Shown here piece by piece: positions 17,248 to 25,472 of a stretch of DNA of 64,000 bases. Numbering within the stretch: position 1 is the first letter of the stretch; each line of letters opens with the position of its first letter. Position numbers and translations under genes: made by a program. Origin of the DNA: Sulfurisphaera javensis. GTDB lineage: Archaea; Thermoproteota; Thermoprotei_A; Sulfolobales; Sulfolobaceae. The stretch is from contig NZ_AP031322.1 in NCBI RefSeq assembly GCF_041154675.1, positions 248,001 through 312,000 on the forward strand, in the 5' to 3' direction. The notes under the pieces are model-generated. The model was not told where the DNA came from. It did no database searches and saw only the letters and a program-made list of their open reading frames with translations.

Positions 17248-18269
17248 TAGAATAATATTACTCTTACTGGCATTAAAACATATGGTGCATAAACTCCATG
17301 GTACTCATCGATAGCAAAAGGCTTAGATGTTTTCGAAATAGCATTAATAAATAAAAGTTCTTGGAATGGAATAGCGATCTCCCTAATCTTTAAACCAATC
17401 CCACCTTTCTCTACGATTTTAGGAGTAATTCTTATGCTATTTTCAACTATTTGTACTGACTCAACTCCATAAATTACTACTCCATCTTTATTTTCATTCA
17501 TCATTTCTTCTAAATTCCAATCTCCAGACTTAATTTCAAGAGTGAAAAAGTCTGGCTCTGGTGGTATTCCTCTTGCATTCCCTGAAGAACCATATTTTGT
17601 ATAAAGCGTACCTAAGTAATCTTGAACAATACCATCTCCAATAAGTTCTTTGCGTTTCGTTAAAACTCCTTCATCATCAAAGGTGCTAAATGCAGGGGAA
17701 ATCTCATTAAGTGGGTTATCTACAATAGTCAATGTTGAAAACTTTTCGTAAAGTTTTAACCTCGGTAAAATACCATTCAGTAACGCTTTAACTGTATAAG
17801 CTATTATAGTCCCAAAAACTTCAGGTGAAAGTAAGGCATTAATTCTTCCACCTATTTGATAATCTCTTGTTATTCTTTTTACGCTCTTAATCTCATTTTG
17901 TAAATAACTGATTATACCGTCTAGATATTGAATTCTTCCTCCAACTTTTAAATACTCTTTTTCAACAATAACCAAATGCTTTACTTCTTTGCATTCATCT
18001 ATTTCTCTTTCAATTTTCTTTATTATTATTTTATCTACATAAGGGGCAAGATTCTCAGCCTTAGTTATAAAGTTCTCAAGATCAACTTTCTCCTCGAAAG
18101 ATTTACAAGTTGAGTACTCCTTTTCCGGTTTATAATCTATTTTATCTCTTTTCAGTAACCATCCTTCTGGTGTTAATGCCATTTCTGCTTTAGTATGTTT
18201 AGTTTCAAAATATTTTCCAGACTTAGTAATAATGATTAAATCCTCCTTAAAAATGAGGTTCTTTATCAT
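17247..18269 (-). CDS. TldD/PmbA (U62) family protein, TldE-like
   Basis: A 340-residue protein recognised by the C-terminal TldD/PmbA block: SPAFSTFDDEGVLTKRKELI, then GIVQDYLGTLYTKYG and SSGNARG. In the family, TldD carries an HExxxH-type zinc site and TldE/PmbA does not. I find no such site here, and the protein is about 100 residues shorter than bacterial members, so it looks like a non-catalytic or divergent TldE-type partner. No TldD partner lies in the window. It ends convergently with the S9 peptidase gene, and a candidate C/D sRNA overlaps its stop. Confidence 0.72.
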   Translation of the reverse strand: MIKNLIFKEDLIIITKSGKYFETKHTKAEMALTPEGWLLKRDKIDYKPEKEYSTCKSFEEKVDLENFITKAENLAPYVDKIIIKKIEREIDECKEVKHLVIVEKEYLKVGGRIQYLDGIISYLQNEIKSVKRITRDYQIGGRINALLSPEVFGTIIAYTVKALLNGILPRLKLYEKFSTLTIVDNPLNEISPAFSTFDDEGVLTKRKELIGDGIVQDYLGTLYTKYGSSGNARGIPPEPDFFTLEIKSGDWNLEEMMNENKDGVVIYGVESVQIVENSIRITPKIVEKGGIGLKIREIAIPFQELLFINAISKTSKPFAIDEYHGVYAPYVLMPVRVILF

Positions 18270-18294
18270 ATAATATAATAAAAAATTTCCTAAC

Positions 18295-18432
18295 TTATAA
18301 TGGTGAAGCTAGGGAATCTTTTACTACACAAGCTACTAATTTACATACCTCTTTACCATTTTCTATTCTACATTCATATAAGCCGTAATTTGTTGGACAG
18401 TAGTATGTCTGTTTTACTGTATAATATCTCAT
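18295..18432 (-). CDS. Four-cysteine microprotein
   Basis: A 45-residue frame starting MRYYTVKQTYYCP and ending KDSLASPL, with cysteines 12, 21, 30 and 35. Support for it being real: a TATA-like AATATATAAA (plus-strand coordinates 18454-18463) is centred about 26 bases before the ATG, giving a leaderless transcript; codon use matches neighbours; and the cysteine spacing suggests a zinc-binding or disulfide fold. No signal peptide is seen. It sits between the TldE-like gene and the coil-rich unknown on the same strand. I do not recognise its family. Confidence 0.6.
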   Translation of the reverse strand: MRYYTVKQTYYCPTNYGLYECRIENGKEVCKLVACVVKDSLASPL

Positions 18433-18470
18433 ATATAATTTTCTGTTTATCCAAATATATAAATATTTGT

Positions 18471-18500
18471 TAATCTGTGTGCATCTATATACACAGATTA
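18471..18500. repeat. Perfect 10-bp inverted repeat
   Basis: TAATCTGTGT and ACACAGATTA face each other across a 10-base loop. The element lies between the 3' end of the coil-rich gene (ends 18506, minus) and the TATA box of the microprotein. It could be an operator upstream of that promoter or an RNA hairpin ending the upstream transcript. Confidence 0.6.
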
Positions 18501-18505
18501 ATTTT

Positions 18506-19483
18506 TTAAAAAACTATAATATCAATAAAATTCGACAATGTAATATTTACAAAATTATCAAGAGTTCCGAATTCTACTATAGAGGGAACTGAGATTTTGA
18601 ACGTAGAAATTCCATGTTCTTTATGAGTAACTACAAGGTCTTGTTCTCTAAGTATAATCACTTGATTGCCAACTAATATTCCAGAGACTTGAACTAAATG
18701 GGGAGAAGTATAATGGCCATATCTTAATTTTAACTTTTCCTCTTTTGTAATTATAAATTCTTTGAATTTATCTCTCATAGATAATATTTTCATGAAATAT
18801 ACTCTATTCCTATCTACAAGTCTTTTAGTTTTCATGATACTCTTTATCTTCTCTTTAACTTCTTCTTCAATCATAGAAAGTTCTTTAACTCTTTTACCTA
18901 ACATCGTATTTATTCTTCTTATTCTTCTTATTTCCTCAAGTACATTATAAAGTTTTTCAATCTCTTCTAATTCTTCATCTGTAGACAAATATTTTCTTAT
19001 AAATTCTTCCCATAAAGTACTTCTTACGTCATTGAGTCCTAAACCTGGAAAATAAGATAAATAGTTTAAGATTTTATCTAGCGAGGAGAAAGTCTTTATT
19101 ACTCTCATTGCAAAATCTCCTTGTATCCTTATTATTTGTCCTTTTTTCAATGAAGTGACTTCCCACTTATTATGAGTAAAACCCATAAAGCTTTTCAGTC
19201 TCTGAAGCCTTTTGTCTTCTCTCTTATTTCCGTCTAAAATAAGTCTAGGATCACCATTTATTAATCTAGCGAATATTTTTCCAGTGGTATCATCAATTCC
19301 CAAAACATAAAAACTCCTAGAAAGAGACATAGGAAAGATAACATAATCTCCAATTTTTTGTGCCTTATCAGAGTAAATTAAAGCAGTTCTTCCTCGGAAA
19401 TAATGATCTTCAGACAGAAAGCAATCTTTCCTACTTTCTAATTTAGAAGGATCGTGATAGAGTAGTTCTTTGCAATCTTCCAT
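18506..19483 (-). CDS. Coil-rich protein of unknown function, linked to TGT-like gene
   Basis: A 325-residue protein I do not recognise. The N-terminal part (1-130) is mixed alpha/beta with IGDYVIFPM and FYVLGIDDTTGKIFARLING, resembling a small beta domain; residues about 165-240 are highly charged and helical (EELEEIEKLYNVLEEIRRIRR and following), probably a coiled coil; the last 80 residues are beta-rich. There is no signal peptide or membrane helix. It starts 8 bases after the stop of the TGT-like gene, so the two form an operon and probably act together. A nucleic-acid role is an inference from that linkage only. Confidence 0.8.
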   Translation of the reverse strand: MEDCKELLYHDPSKLESRKDCFLSEDHYFRGRTALIYSDKAQKIGDYVIFPMSLSRSFYVLGIDDTTGKIFARLINGDPRLILDGNKREDKRLQRLKSFMGFTHNKWEVTSLKKGQIIRIQGDFAMRVIKTFSSLDKILNYLSYFPGLGLNDVRSTLWEEFIRKYLSTDEELEEIEKLYNVLEEIRRIRRINTMLGKRVKELSMIEEEVKEKIKSIMKTKRLVDRNRVYFMKILSMRDKFKEFIITKEEKLKLRYGHYTSPHLVQVSGILVGNQVIILREQDLVVTHKEHGISTFKISVPSIVEFGTLDNFVNITLSNFIDIIVF

Positions 19484-19491
19484 AAGTAATA

Positions 19492-20376
19492 CTATGTATT
19501 ATCCTTTATAAATTGTTTTTTACAATAAGTATCAATTTGATCCTCTATCTCGTTTTTCGAAAGTTTATCTATTTCCTTTGAAATCTTAATTTCCCAAGTT
19601 TCTCCCTCATACTCAGAATTAATCATAACCCATGCGTTAATTAAAGCCCTATTTACCCAATCTGTAAGTATTACTGGATAAGGATATTTAGTCTTTTCAA
19701 GAAATGAATATAAAAATTCAATTTCCTCATCAGAGGCTCTTCTTGCATTCCAAACAATTTTTCTATTTCCAACATATCTTTCTCCCTTTCCCGGAATAAT
19801 TACAAGACCATTAGCACCTTTTATTCTATAAGTTGCAGTATCAACGCTATCTGCATTAAAAAATATTTTTCTCATATAAGGTGAGCCAGCGCCTAAAACA
19901 TGTATTATCTTTATTGATTTTCTTATATAATGGTAAAGAAAGATAACAAATTTCCTTCCCCCTCTGAGAGAAGGGGGAACAATGCCTCCAAATGCTATTA
20001 GGTCAGTATATTGTTTATAAAAGTCAATTGCTCTGTTTATATCTTCTATGTTATACCCATGAATTACTGGAATTACTTTAATTTCTTTTTCATAGAAGTA
20101 TTCAAAATGCTTGAAATTTCTCTCGTCCATTCTTTGACAAGGCATTGATGGAATATCTAAATTTATGTAAGCCTCGGCATTCAGTATCTTGTATTTCTTT
20201 TCTATTTCTTCTGGGTTTAATGGAATTCCTTTTTTCATAATTTGATATCCACCAGAGTCAACCCAAGTTCTATTCTTCCAAGGTATGGAATCCCATCTTA
20301 ATTGGTTAATCATAATTGGAGATCCAAATTCCCAAACTGGAATCTTCAAATCTTGTACTCCAAGAAAAACATCCAT
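19492..20376 (-). CDS. tRNA-guanine transglycosylase (TGT)-superfamily protein
   Basis: A 294-residue TIM-barrel protein of the TGT superfamily. DSGGYQ (residues 40-45) matches the DSGG[FY]Q substrate loop, AFGGIVPP (about 128-135) fits the GG loop, and SVDTATY places a conserved Asp179 where archaeosine TGT has FDSASY with its nucleophile. The CxCxxC zinc motif and the C-terminal PUA domains of archaeosine TGT are absent, and the protein is about half that length. It could be a catalytic-core TGT for tRNA or a DpdA-like enzyme inserting a 7-deazaguanine. It shares its promoter region with the divergent ArcS-like gene. Confidence 0.72.
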   Translation of the reverse strand: MDVFLGVQDLKIPVWEFGSPIMINQLRWDSIPWKNRTWVDSGGYQIMKKGIPLNPEEIEKKYKILNAEAYINLDIPSMPCQRMDERNFKHFEYFYEKEIKVIPVIHGYNIEDINRAIDFYKQYTDLIAFGGIVPPSLRGGRKFVIFLYHYIRKSIKIIHVLGAGSPYMRKIFFNADSVDTATYRIKGANGLVIIPGKGERYVGNRKIVWNARRASDEEIEFLYSFLEKTKYPYPVILTDWVNRALINAWVMINSEYEGETWEIKISKEIDKLSKNEIEDQIDTYCKKQFIKDNT

Positions 20377-20399
20377 AGAGAATTATGGGTAACACCAGG

Positions 20400-20405
20400 T
20401 TTAAA
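20400..20405. promoter_or_regulatory. Possible shared TATA box for divergent TGT-like and ArcS-like genes
   Basis: The self-complementary TTTAAA is centred about 26.5 bases from the minus-strand ATG at 20376 and 29.5 bases from the plus-strand ATG at 20432. A single symmetric TATA element could serve both genes of this 55-bp divergent spacer. Confidence 0.45.
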
Positions 20406-20431
20406 GGTATTACTAATATAATATTTTTGCC

Positions 20432-20980
20432 ATGCAATGTCCTCCACTTCATGGTGAACCAATTGTAAAGAAAGATGGGGAGGATCCTTTCAAACATCCT
20501 GTTGTGAGAAAGTGGCATGAAATACTTCTAAATGAATGGAAATCTGAAAAAGAGTACGCTATTCTTCTTCCATGTACGTCAGTAAAGCCTTATTATCTTT
20601 CTGCTACGCATAAGTTAGCTTATTCAATTATGAAAGGCTTTGAAGATAAGATTCAGTTTTATTCTGTATCAGAACCAATGTTGTTAGTACCTAGGGAATA
20701 TGAGGATTGTTACCCTTTCAATTCTTATGATTATCCCCCATCTAAAATGACTATGGAAGAGAAGGAAGAGTTTGTTGAATTATTAAGCAAAGCCCTTTTA
20801 AAAGTTTCAAAAATGCACTCACATATTGTAGCAATTTTACCAAAACATCATTATCAGATAGTGAAAAGAGCATCTGAGTTAGTTAATGTTAATGTGGAAT
20901 TGCATCCTTACGGTAGGTTAGCATTTAAAACTATAGGAGAAGTATTGAATAATGTGATGATGAGAGCCCGCCACACTTAG
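20432..20980 (+). CDS. ArcS core-like (DUF5591-type) protein
   Basis: A 182-residue protein resembling the core domain of archaeosine synthase ArcS. LLPCTSVKPYYLSATH (from residue 45, Cys48, Lys52, Pro53) matches the PCSxxKPYSxSxSH motif, and SEPMLLVPREYEDCYPFNSYDYPP matches the family block with VPRELE and YD-P. ArcS acts on preQ0 in tRNA; here the flanking catalytic, zinc and PUA parts are missing. Divergence from a TGT-superfamily gene over only 55 bp supports a joint role in 7-deazaguanine chemistry. Its 3' end overlaps a candidate C/D sRNA. Confidence 0.68.
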   Translation: MQCPPLHGEPIVKKDGEDPFKHPVVRKWHEILLNEWKSEKEYAILLPCTSVKPYYLSATHKLAYSIMKGFEDKIQFYSVSEPMLLVPREYEDCYPFNSYDYPPSKMTMEEKEEFVELLSKALLKVSKMHSHIVAILPKHHYQIVKRASELVNVNVELHPYGRLAFKTIGEVLNNVMMRARHT

Positions 20981-21008
20981 TGATGAAGAGAAAATGATTA
21001 AAAACTGA
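20957..21008 (+). ncRNA. Candidate C/D box sRNA overlapping the ArcS-like stop
   Basis: C box ATGATGA (20957-20963), 12-nt GC-rich spacer GAGCCCGCCACA, D'-like CTTA (20976-20979), C' GTGATGA (20980-20986), 18 nt and D box CTGA (21005-21008). The first guide has exact archaeal spacing; the second is AT-rich and long, so only the D' guide looks functional. The boxes lie across the last codons and stop of the upstream gene. Confidence 0.5.
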
Positions 21009-21077
21009 TTTAAAGTAAACGTGTAGTAATACGCTTACCAAAAATAATATATACAACTAAGAGAAATACCATTCGAT

Positions 21078-21374
21078 ATGAAAAAAAGATACGTTATCCT
21101 ATTGGGCTTATTAAGTGGATTAGCAAGCATATTTCTATTCACTAGTCTGGATTTTTACTTCTTCTTAGATGGTCCAGCAAGGTTATGGTTTACGCCAATA
21201 AATATATTCGTAATGCCAATAATCGTAGCTCTTGTGATTGTCAATATAGTTTCTCATAAATTCTCTTTTAGCGAAAAAATATATAGTAACCTTATTTCTG
21301 GGATAACTGCCTATATTGGCTCATTAATTCTTATTTCAATAATCGAAAATTTAGTTTTATATCTAAGACCTTAA
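21078..21374 (+). CDS. Small membrane protein
   Basis: A 98-residue hydrophobic protein with three predicted transmembrane helices (about 6-28, 38-60 and 74-94), starting with KKR so that the N-terminus is probably cytosolic. I recognise no family. It is preceded by its own AT-rich promoter region (21040-21070) and its end overlaps the convergent hyuB gene by 12 bases. No function can be proposed from the sequence. Confidence 0.6.
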   Translation: MKKRYVILLGLLSGLASIFLFTSLDFYFFLDGPARLWFTPINIFVMPIIVALVIVNIVSHKFSFSEKIYSNLISGITAYIGSLILISIIENLVLYLRP

Positions 21375-22877
21375 ACCATATCCTCCACCTCCAGGTGTTT
21401 CTATTATAACCTCGTCTCCTTCGTCTAAATCTATAGTGAATTTGCTGGGTATTTCTATTATTCTGTCCTTTTTCCTTATATATACTCTTGCAGGTTTACC
21501 GTTTTCACCACCTTTTAATCCCCATGGAGAAGTCTTAAATCTGTCTGCAAGAATTGAAAGTCTAGTAGATGAAAGGACTTTAAAACTTCTTATAATTCCA
21601 TCCCCTCCCTTATATTTTCCTTCTCCTCCACTTTTCTCCCTAATTTTATAAGAGGTAAAAAGAATTGGATAAGTCATTTCGGCAATCTCTATTGGGGTAT
21701 TTAATGTATTAGTCATATTTGTATGAACAGCAGATACGCCATCAGATGTAGGTCTAGCCCCGCTACCTCCTGCTATAGTTTCATAGTAAGACCAGAATTT
21801 TCCATTATATAAACCACCCATCATAACATTCATCATAGTTCCAGAACTTGCCGCAGGTATATAAGGTAAGAACTTTGATAGAGCTAGAAAAGTGACATCA
21901 GCTATTCTTTGCGAAGTCTCTACATTTCCCCCTCCTACAGCTGCTGGTTTTTTGGGATTTACTAAAGACCCCTCTTCAGCCTTAACTTCAATAAATGAGT
22001 AAAAGCCATCATTAGTTGGAATATCCTTATTTAAGGCAGAACGTATAGCAAAAGATACTGCTGAGTATGTTACTCCGATAACGGCATTTAACGGTCCATC
22101 TATCTGTTTATGACTCCCAGAGAAATCAGCAACTATCTTATCTTTTTTAATATAAAGATGTAATGTAATATTCAACAGTTTGTCATTCCACTCAAGATAA
22201 TCTTCCGCCTCATAAACTCCTTCTTTCCAGCCATGACTAAGGGTTAGTTTCTTAGCATACTCTATGCTTTTATTCCAACTTTCTAACACTTCCTTTTTAC
22301 CATATTTGTCAATTAATTGTTTTACTCTCTCTATCCCAATTTTATTTGCAGAAATTTGTGCATTTAAATCCCCTAAAGAAACTTCCGGTACCTTGAAGTT
22401 TTCCTTAATTATCTTAATAACTTCATCATTCAATTTAACTGGCGGTATGACGAATCCTTCTTCATAAAGAGTCTTTGCATTGGGATTAATACTTCCTGGT
22501 ATAGGTCCTCCTACGTCAACATGATGGGCTTTATTAATTACATAACCTATCAATTCGGATTGATAATAGATTGGTGAAATAATTCCAACATCATTTAAAT
22601 GAGTCCCAGAAATATAAGGATCGTTGAAAATTATACTTTCTCCTTCTTTTAATTCTTCTATATAATTTAATAGATTTCTTACGGCAATTTTAAATGAGCC
22701 TAAATGTACTGGAATATGCTCGGCTTGAGCAATAATTCTTCCTTCAGTATCAACTATAGCACAGCTATGATCCATTCTTTCTCTTATGTTAGGTGAGAAT
22801 GCAGATTTCTTTAACATTACTCCCATTTCTTCTGCTATAAATATCATTGCTTTATTAATAACTTCCCAACTTATCAA
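21363..22877 (-). CDS. hyuB: Hydantoinase/oxoprolinase B-type subunit
   Basis: A 504-residue HyuB-family protein of about the usual length. Typical blocks are the N-terminal [46 protein letters not shown] and the glycine-rich C-terminus [15 protein letters not shown]. Together with HyuA it forms an ATP-dependent enzyme acting on cyclic amides (hydantoin, 5-oxoproline) or carboxylating ketones. The TTG start is clearly supported by AAGGAGGGAT just upstream, inside the end of hyuA; the stop-to-start gap is one base. Substrate unknown. Confidence 0.9.
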   Translation of the reverse strand: MISWEVINKAMIFIAEEMGVMLKKSAFSPNIRERMDHSCAIVDTEGRIIAQAEHIPVHLGSFKIAVRNLLNYIEELKEGESIIFNDPYISGTHLNDVGIISPIYYQSELIGYVINKAHHVDVGGPIPGSINPNAKTLYEEGFVIPPVKLNDEVIKIIKENFKVPEVSLGDLNAQISANKIGIERVKQLIDKYGKKEVLESWNKSIEYAKKLTLSHGWKEGVYEAEDYLEWNDKLLNITLHLYIKKDKIVADFSGSHKQIDGPLNAVIGVTYSAVSFAIRSALNKDIPTNDGFYSFIEVKAEEGSLVNPKKPAAVGGGNVETSQRIADVTFLALSKFLPYIPAASSGTMMNVMMGGLYNGKFWSYYETIAGGSGARPTSDGVSAVHTNMTNTLNTPIEIAEMTYPILFTSYKIREKSGGEGKYKGGDGIIRSFKVLSSTRLSILADRFKTSPWGLKGGENGKPARVYIRKKDRIIEIPSKFTIDLDEGDEVIIETPGGGGYGLRS

Positions 22878-22878
22878 T

Positions 22879-24804
22879 TTAATCCCTCCTTATATCTATA
22901 AAATAATTCGGTAAAATTTCAAAACTCCAGCCATCTGGAATGACTGTTGTAGCACTATACTCCTCAATAATAGCTGGTCCTTTTCCCTTGAATCCAATTG
23001 GTAAGGTTTCCCTAATATAAACTTTAGAATTTACCCAATCATCAAAGTACACTTTCCTTTCTTTTATCTTCAACTCCCCAGAATTTGAAAATGTAAGTTT
23101 TGGTTTCTTCATTTTCTTTATAGCAAAAACTCTTATGTTAGTAATTTCTATGTCGTAAGGTAAAGTAAAGCCATAAATTGCCTTATGTCTTTCTTCAAAG
23201 TTTTTCCTTATATCACCGTCAGCAGGAACCGTTAATTCCCATCCCTGTCCTTTATATCTAACATCAGCATATCTTAAGAAGTAATCAATATCTTTAACCT
23301 TTTCTCTTAAAGTATTTTCTAGTTCTCTGAAATCATTTTCAACATCTTTAGGAAACGCTTTTCTTAATTCAAACTTTTGATCAGCTAACAGCATTGATAA
23401 TGCACTAAAAAGCCCAGGGTAGATGGGTATTAACACTCTCTTTACTCCTAGTTCCTCAGCTATGTCTATTGCAAATTGTGGCCCAGCACCACCAAAGGCA
23501 AATAAGGTAAATGAAGAGGGATCAAGCCCTCTCTCAACTGTTACTAAACGTATTGCTCTAGCCATCTCTAAAGTAGCTAATTTAATTGCTTCTTTAGATA
23601 TCTGAATAGGATCTCCTAGTTTTTCTAAGCCTTTTAAGGCAAGATCTTTATTTAACTTTAAATTACCACCAATTAACTCTTCTCCTATCCTTCCCAATAT
23701 TAAATTTGCATCAGTTAATGTAGGTTTATCTCCACCTTTATTATAACAAATCGGTCCAGGTTCAGCACCAGCGCTTATTGGTCCAACGTTTAAGGCTCCA
23801 GCTTCATCCATCCAAATTATAGTACCTCCACCTGCTGAAACTTCAGCTAAGTCAATAAATGGGAATCTTACCGGATATCCTGAACCTTTTACGATCCTAC
23901 CGTGATGAGTTCTTCCGCCGACCTCATATTCATTAACAATTTCAATCTCTCCATTAACTATTGAACCAGCCTTAGCTGTCGTTCCTCCCATATCAAAACT
24001 TATAGCATCTTTAATTCCCATTTCTTCAGAAAAATATTTAACTCCAATAACCCCTGCTGCAGGACCAGACTCAATAATTTGTACTGGTCTTCTTATTGCT
24101 TCTTCTGAATCTATTAATCCTCCGGAACTAGCCATAATGAAAAATTCTTTCGGTTTTATCTCATTAACTAATGATTCTATATATTTACTGACTAATGGCA
24201 TAAGCATTGCATTAATTACTGTAGTAGTTGTTCTTTCGTATTCTCTCTGTTCTGGCGAAACTTCAAAAGAAGCTGAAACATACTTAATGTATTTAGATAC
24301 AATTTCTTTTGCTATTTTTTCGTGGATAGGATTAAGATAGGAATGGAGGAAGACAATTGCAACAGCCTCAGCGTTTAAACTTTGGGCAACATTTTCAACT
24401 TCTTCTTTATTTATTGCTTTTATTATTTCTCCTCTTGCGTTAATTCTCTCATTTATTTCAAATCTGAGTTCTCTAGGGATTAATGGTTTTGGTTTTGTAA
24501 AAAATAAGTTATAAAGTTCAGGTCTATTTTGTCTCCCTATTTCAATTATATCTGAAAAACCTTTTGTAGTAAGCAAAGCAGTTTTAGGCAATTCAAGGTT
24601 AACTTGTCCTAATAGTGCGTTAGTTGCAATTGTAGTTGCATGGATTAAAGTATCAACTTTAATTCCTAAGTTTTCTAATCCTTTTTTAACTCCAATCTCT
24701 GGATTTTTAGGAGTAGTAAGACCCTTATAGTAAATTATATTTCCTTCATCATCAACTGAAATTATATCAGTAAATGTTCCCCCTATGTCTACTGCAGTAA
24801 TCAT
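22879..24804 (-). CDS. hyuA: Hydantoinase/oxoprolinase A-type subunit
   Basis: A 641-residue HyuA-family ATPase. [11 protein letters not shown] at residues 6-16 is the phosphate-binding loop of the actin/acetokinase fold, repeated as [12 protein letters not shown] near 270; [32 protein letters not shown] and FGGAGPQFA are other family blocks. It phosphorylates the substrate amide before ring opening by HyuB. It is the first gene of hyuAB. No transporter lies beside it, so the nutrient cannot be guessed; acetone or acetophenone carboxylase relatives are the main alternative. Confidence 0.9.
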   Translation of the reverse strand: MITAVDIGGTFTDIISVDDEGNIIYYKGLTTPKNPEIGVKKGLENLGIKVDTLIHATTIATNALLGQVNLELPKTALLTTKGFSDIIEIGRQNRPELYNLFFTKPKPLIPRELRFEINERINARGEIIKAINKEEVENVAQSLNAEAVAIVFLHSYLNPIHEKIAKEIVSKYIKYVSASFEVSPEQREYERTTTTVINAMLMPLVSKYIESLVNEIKPKEFFIMASSGGLIDSEEAIRRPVQIIESGPAAGVIGVKYFSEEMGIKDAISFDMGGTTAKAGSIVNGEIEIVNEYEVGGRTHHGRIVKGSGYPVRFPFIDLAEVSAGGGTIIWMDEAGALNVGPISAGAEPGPICYNKGGDKPTLTDANLILGRIGEELIGGNLKLNKDLALKGLEKLGDPIQISKEAIKLATLEMARAIRLVTVERGLDPSSFTLFAFGGAGPQFAIDIAEELGVKRVLIPIYPGLFSALSMLLADQKFELRKAFPKDVENDFRELENTLREKVKDIDYFLRYADVRYKGQGWELTVPADGDIRKNFEERHKAIYGFTLPYDIEITNIRVFAIKKMKKPKLTFSNSGELKIKERKVYFDDWVNSKVYIRETLPIGFKGKGPAIIEEYSATTVIPDGWSFEILPNYFIDIRRD

Positions 24805-24950
24805 GGTTATATTTTATGTAAAACTCATTTTTTAGTGTTAATCATTTTGTAGAGAAAAATACCAACAAAAGATGAAAAATAAAAATAACTAAAGTGAGTA
24901 TTTTGTATATAAACTAAATTTATATATTACAAAAGCAGATTACATATTCA

Positions 24951-25472
24951 ATGGAAAATAATATCGTTGTCAAAAAAAGTAGAGAAGAAGTTATGAGAGT
25001 TATTGTTGATCCTTTCAGACTTTTTGGAATTATATCACATATCAATATTCTTCAAGTATATGATGAAGAGAAGAACATCTATACTACATTAGACAAAGTA
25101 AATGTATTTCCAAGAAAGTTTAGAGTAATGTATATTTTCGGTACTCCAGATACTAAAATAACCACGTTTTTAGGCTATATGGAGGGTCCAAAAATTGTTC
25201 CGGGAGGAGTTAGGTATCAAGGGAGAGATAACGAGGAGACTTTCTATTGGGATTTAGAAATATACGTGAAAGAAAGACAAGAAGGTTCTTCTTTATCCTT
25301 TCATATGAATACTATATATAAGCCTAAAATAACTCATAAGCTTTTAGGGAAAGAAGTTAAAGAATTAAAAGAAGAGTTTAACTTTCCGGATCATATATTG
25401 AAAGCTCATCTAATTCCATATTTTAAATTTTATGGCTTTATCGACGATACTTTATTATCACAAGAGCAATAG
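24951..25472 (+). CDS. START/SRPBCC-like protein of unknown function
   Basis: A 173-residue soluble protein. The beginning (NNIVVKKSREEVMRVIVDPFRLFGIISHI) followed by alternating beta strands (TFLGYMEGPKIVPGGVRYQG, TFYWDLEIYV, SSLSFHMNTIY) and a long C-terminal helix looks like the SRPBCC/START helix-grip fold that binds hydrophobic ligands. This is a fold guess, not a family match. A TATA-like element (about 24920-24930) lies about 26 bases before the ATG. The 3' end overlaps the convergent S53 protease gene by 35 bases. Confidence 0.6.
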   Translation: MENNIVVKKSREEVMRVIVDPFRLFGIISHINILQVYDEEKNIYTTLDKVNVFPRKFRVMYIFGTPDTKITTFLGYMEGPKIVPGGVRYQGRDNEETFYWDLEIYVKERQEGSSLSFHMNTIYKPKITHKLLGKEVKELKEEFNFPDHILKAHLIPYFKFYGFIDDTLLSQEQ

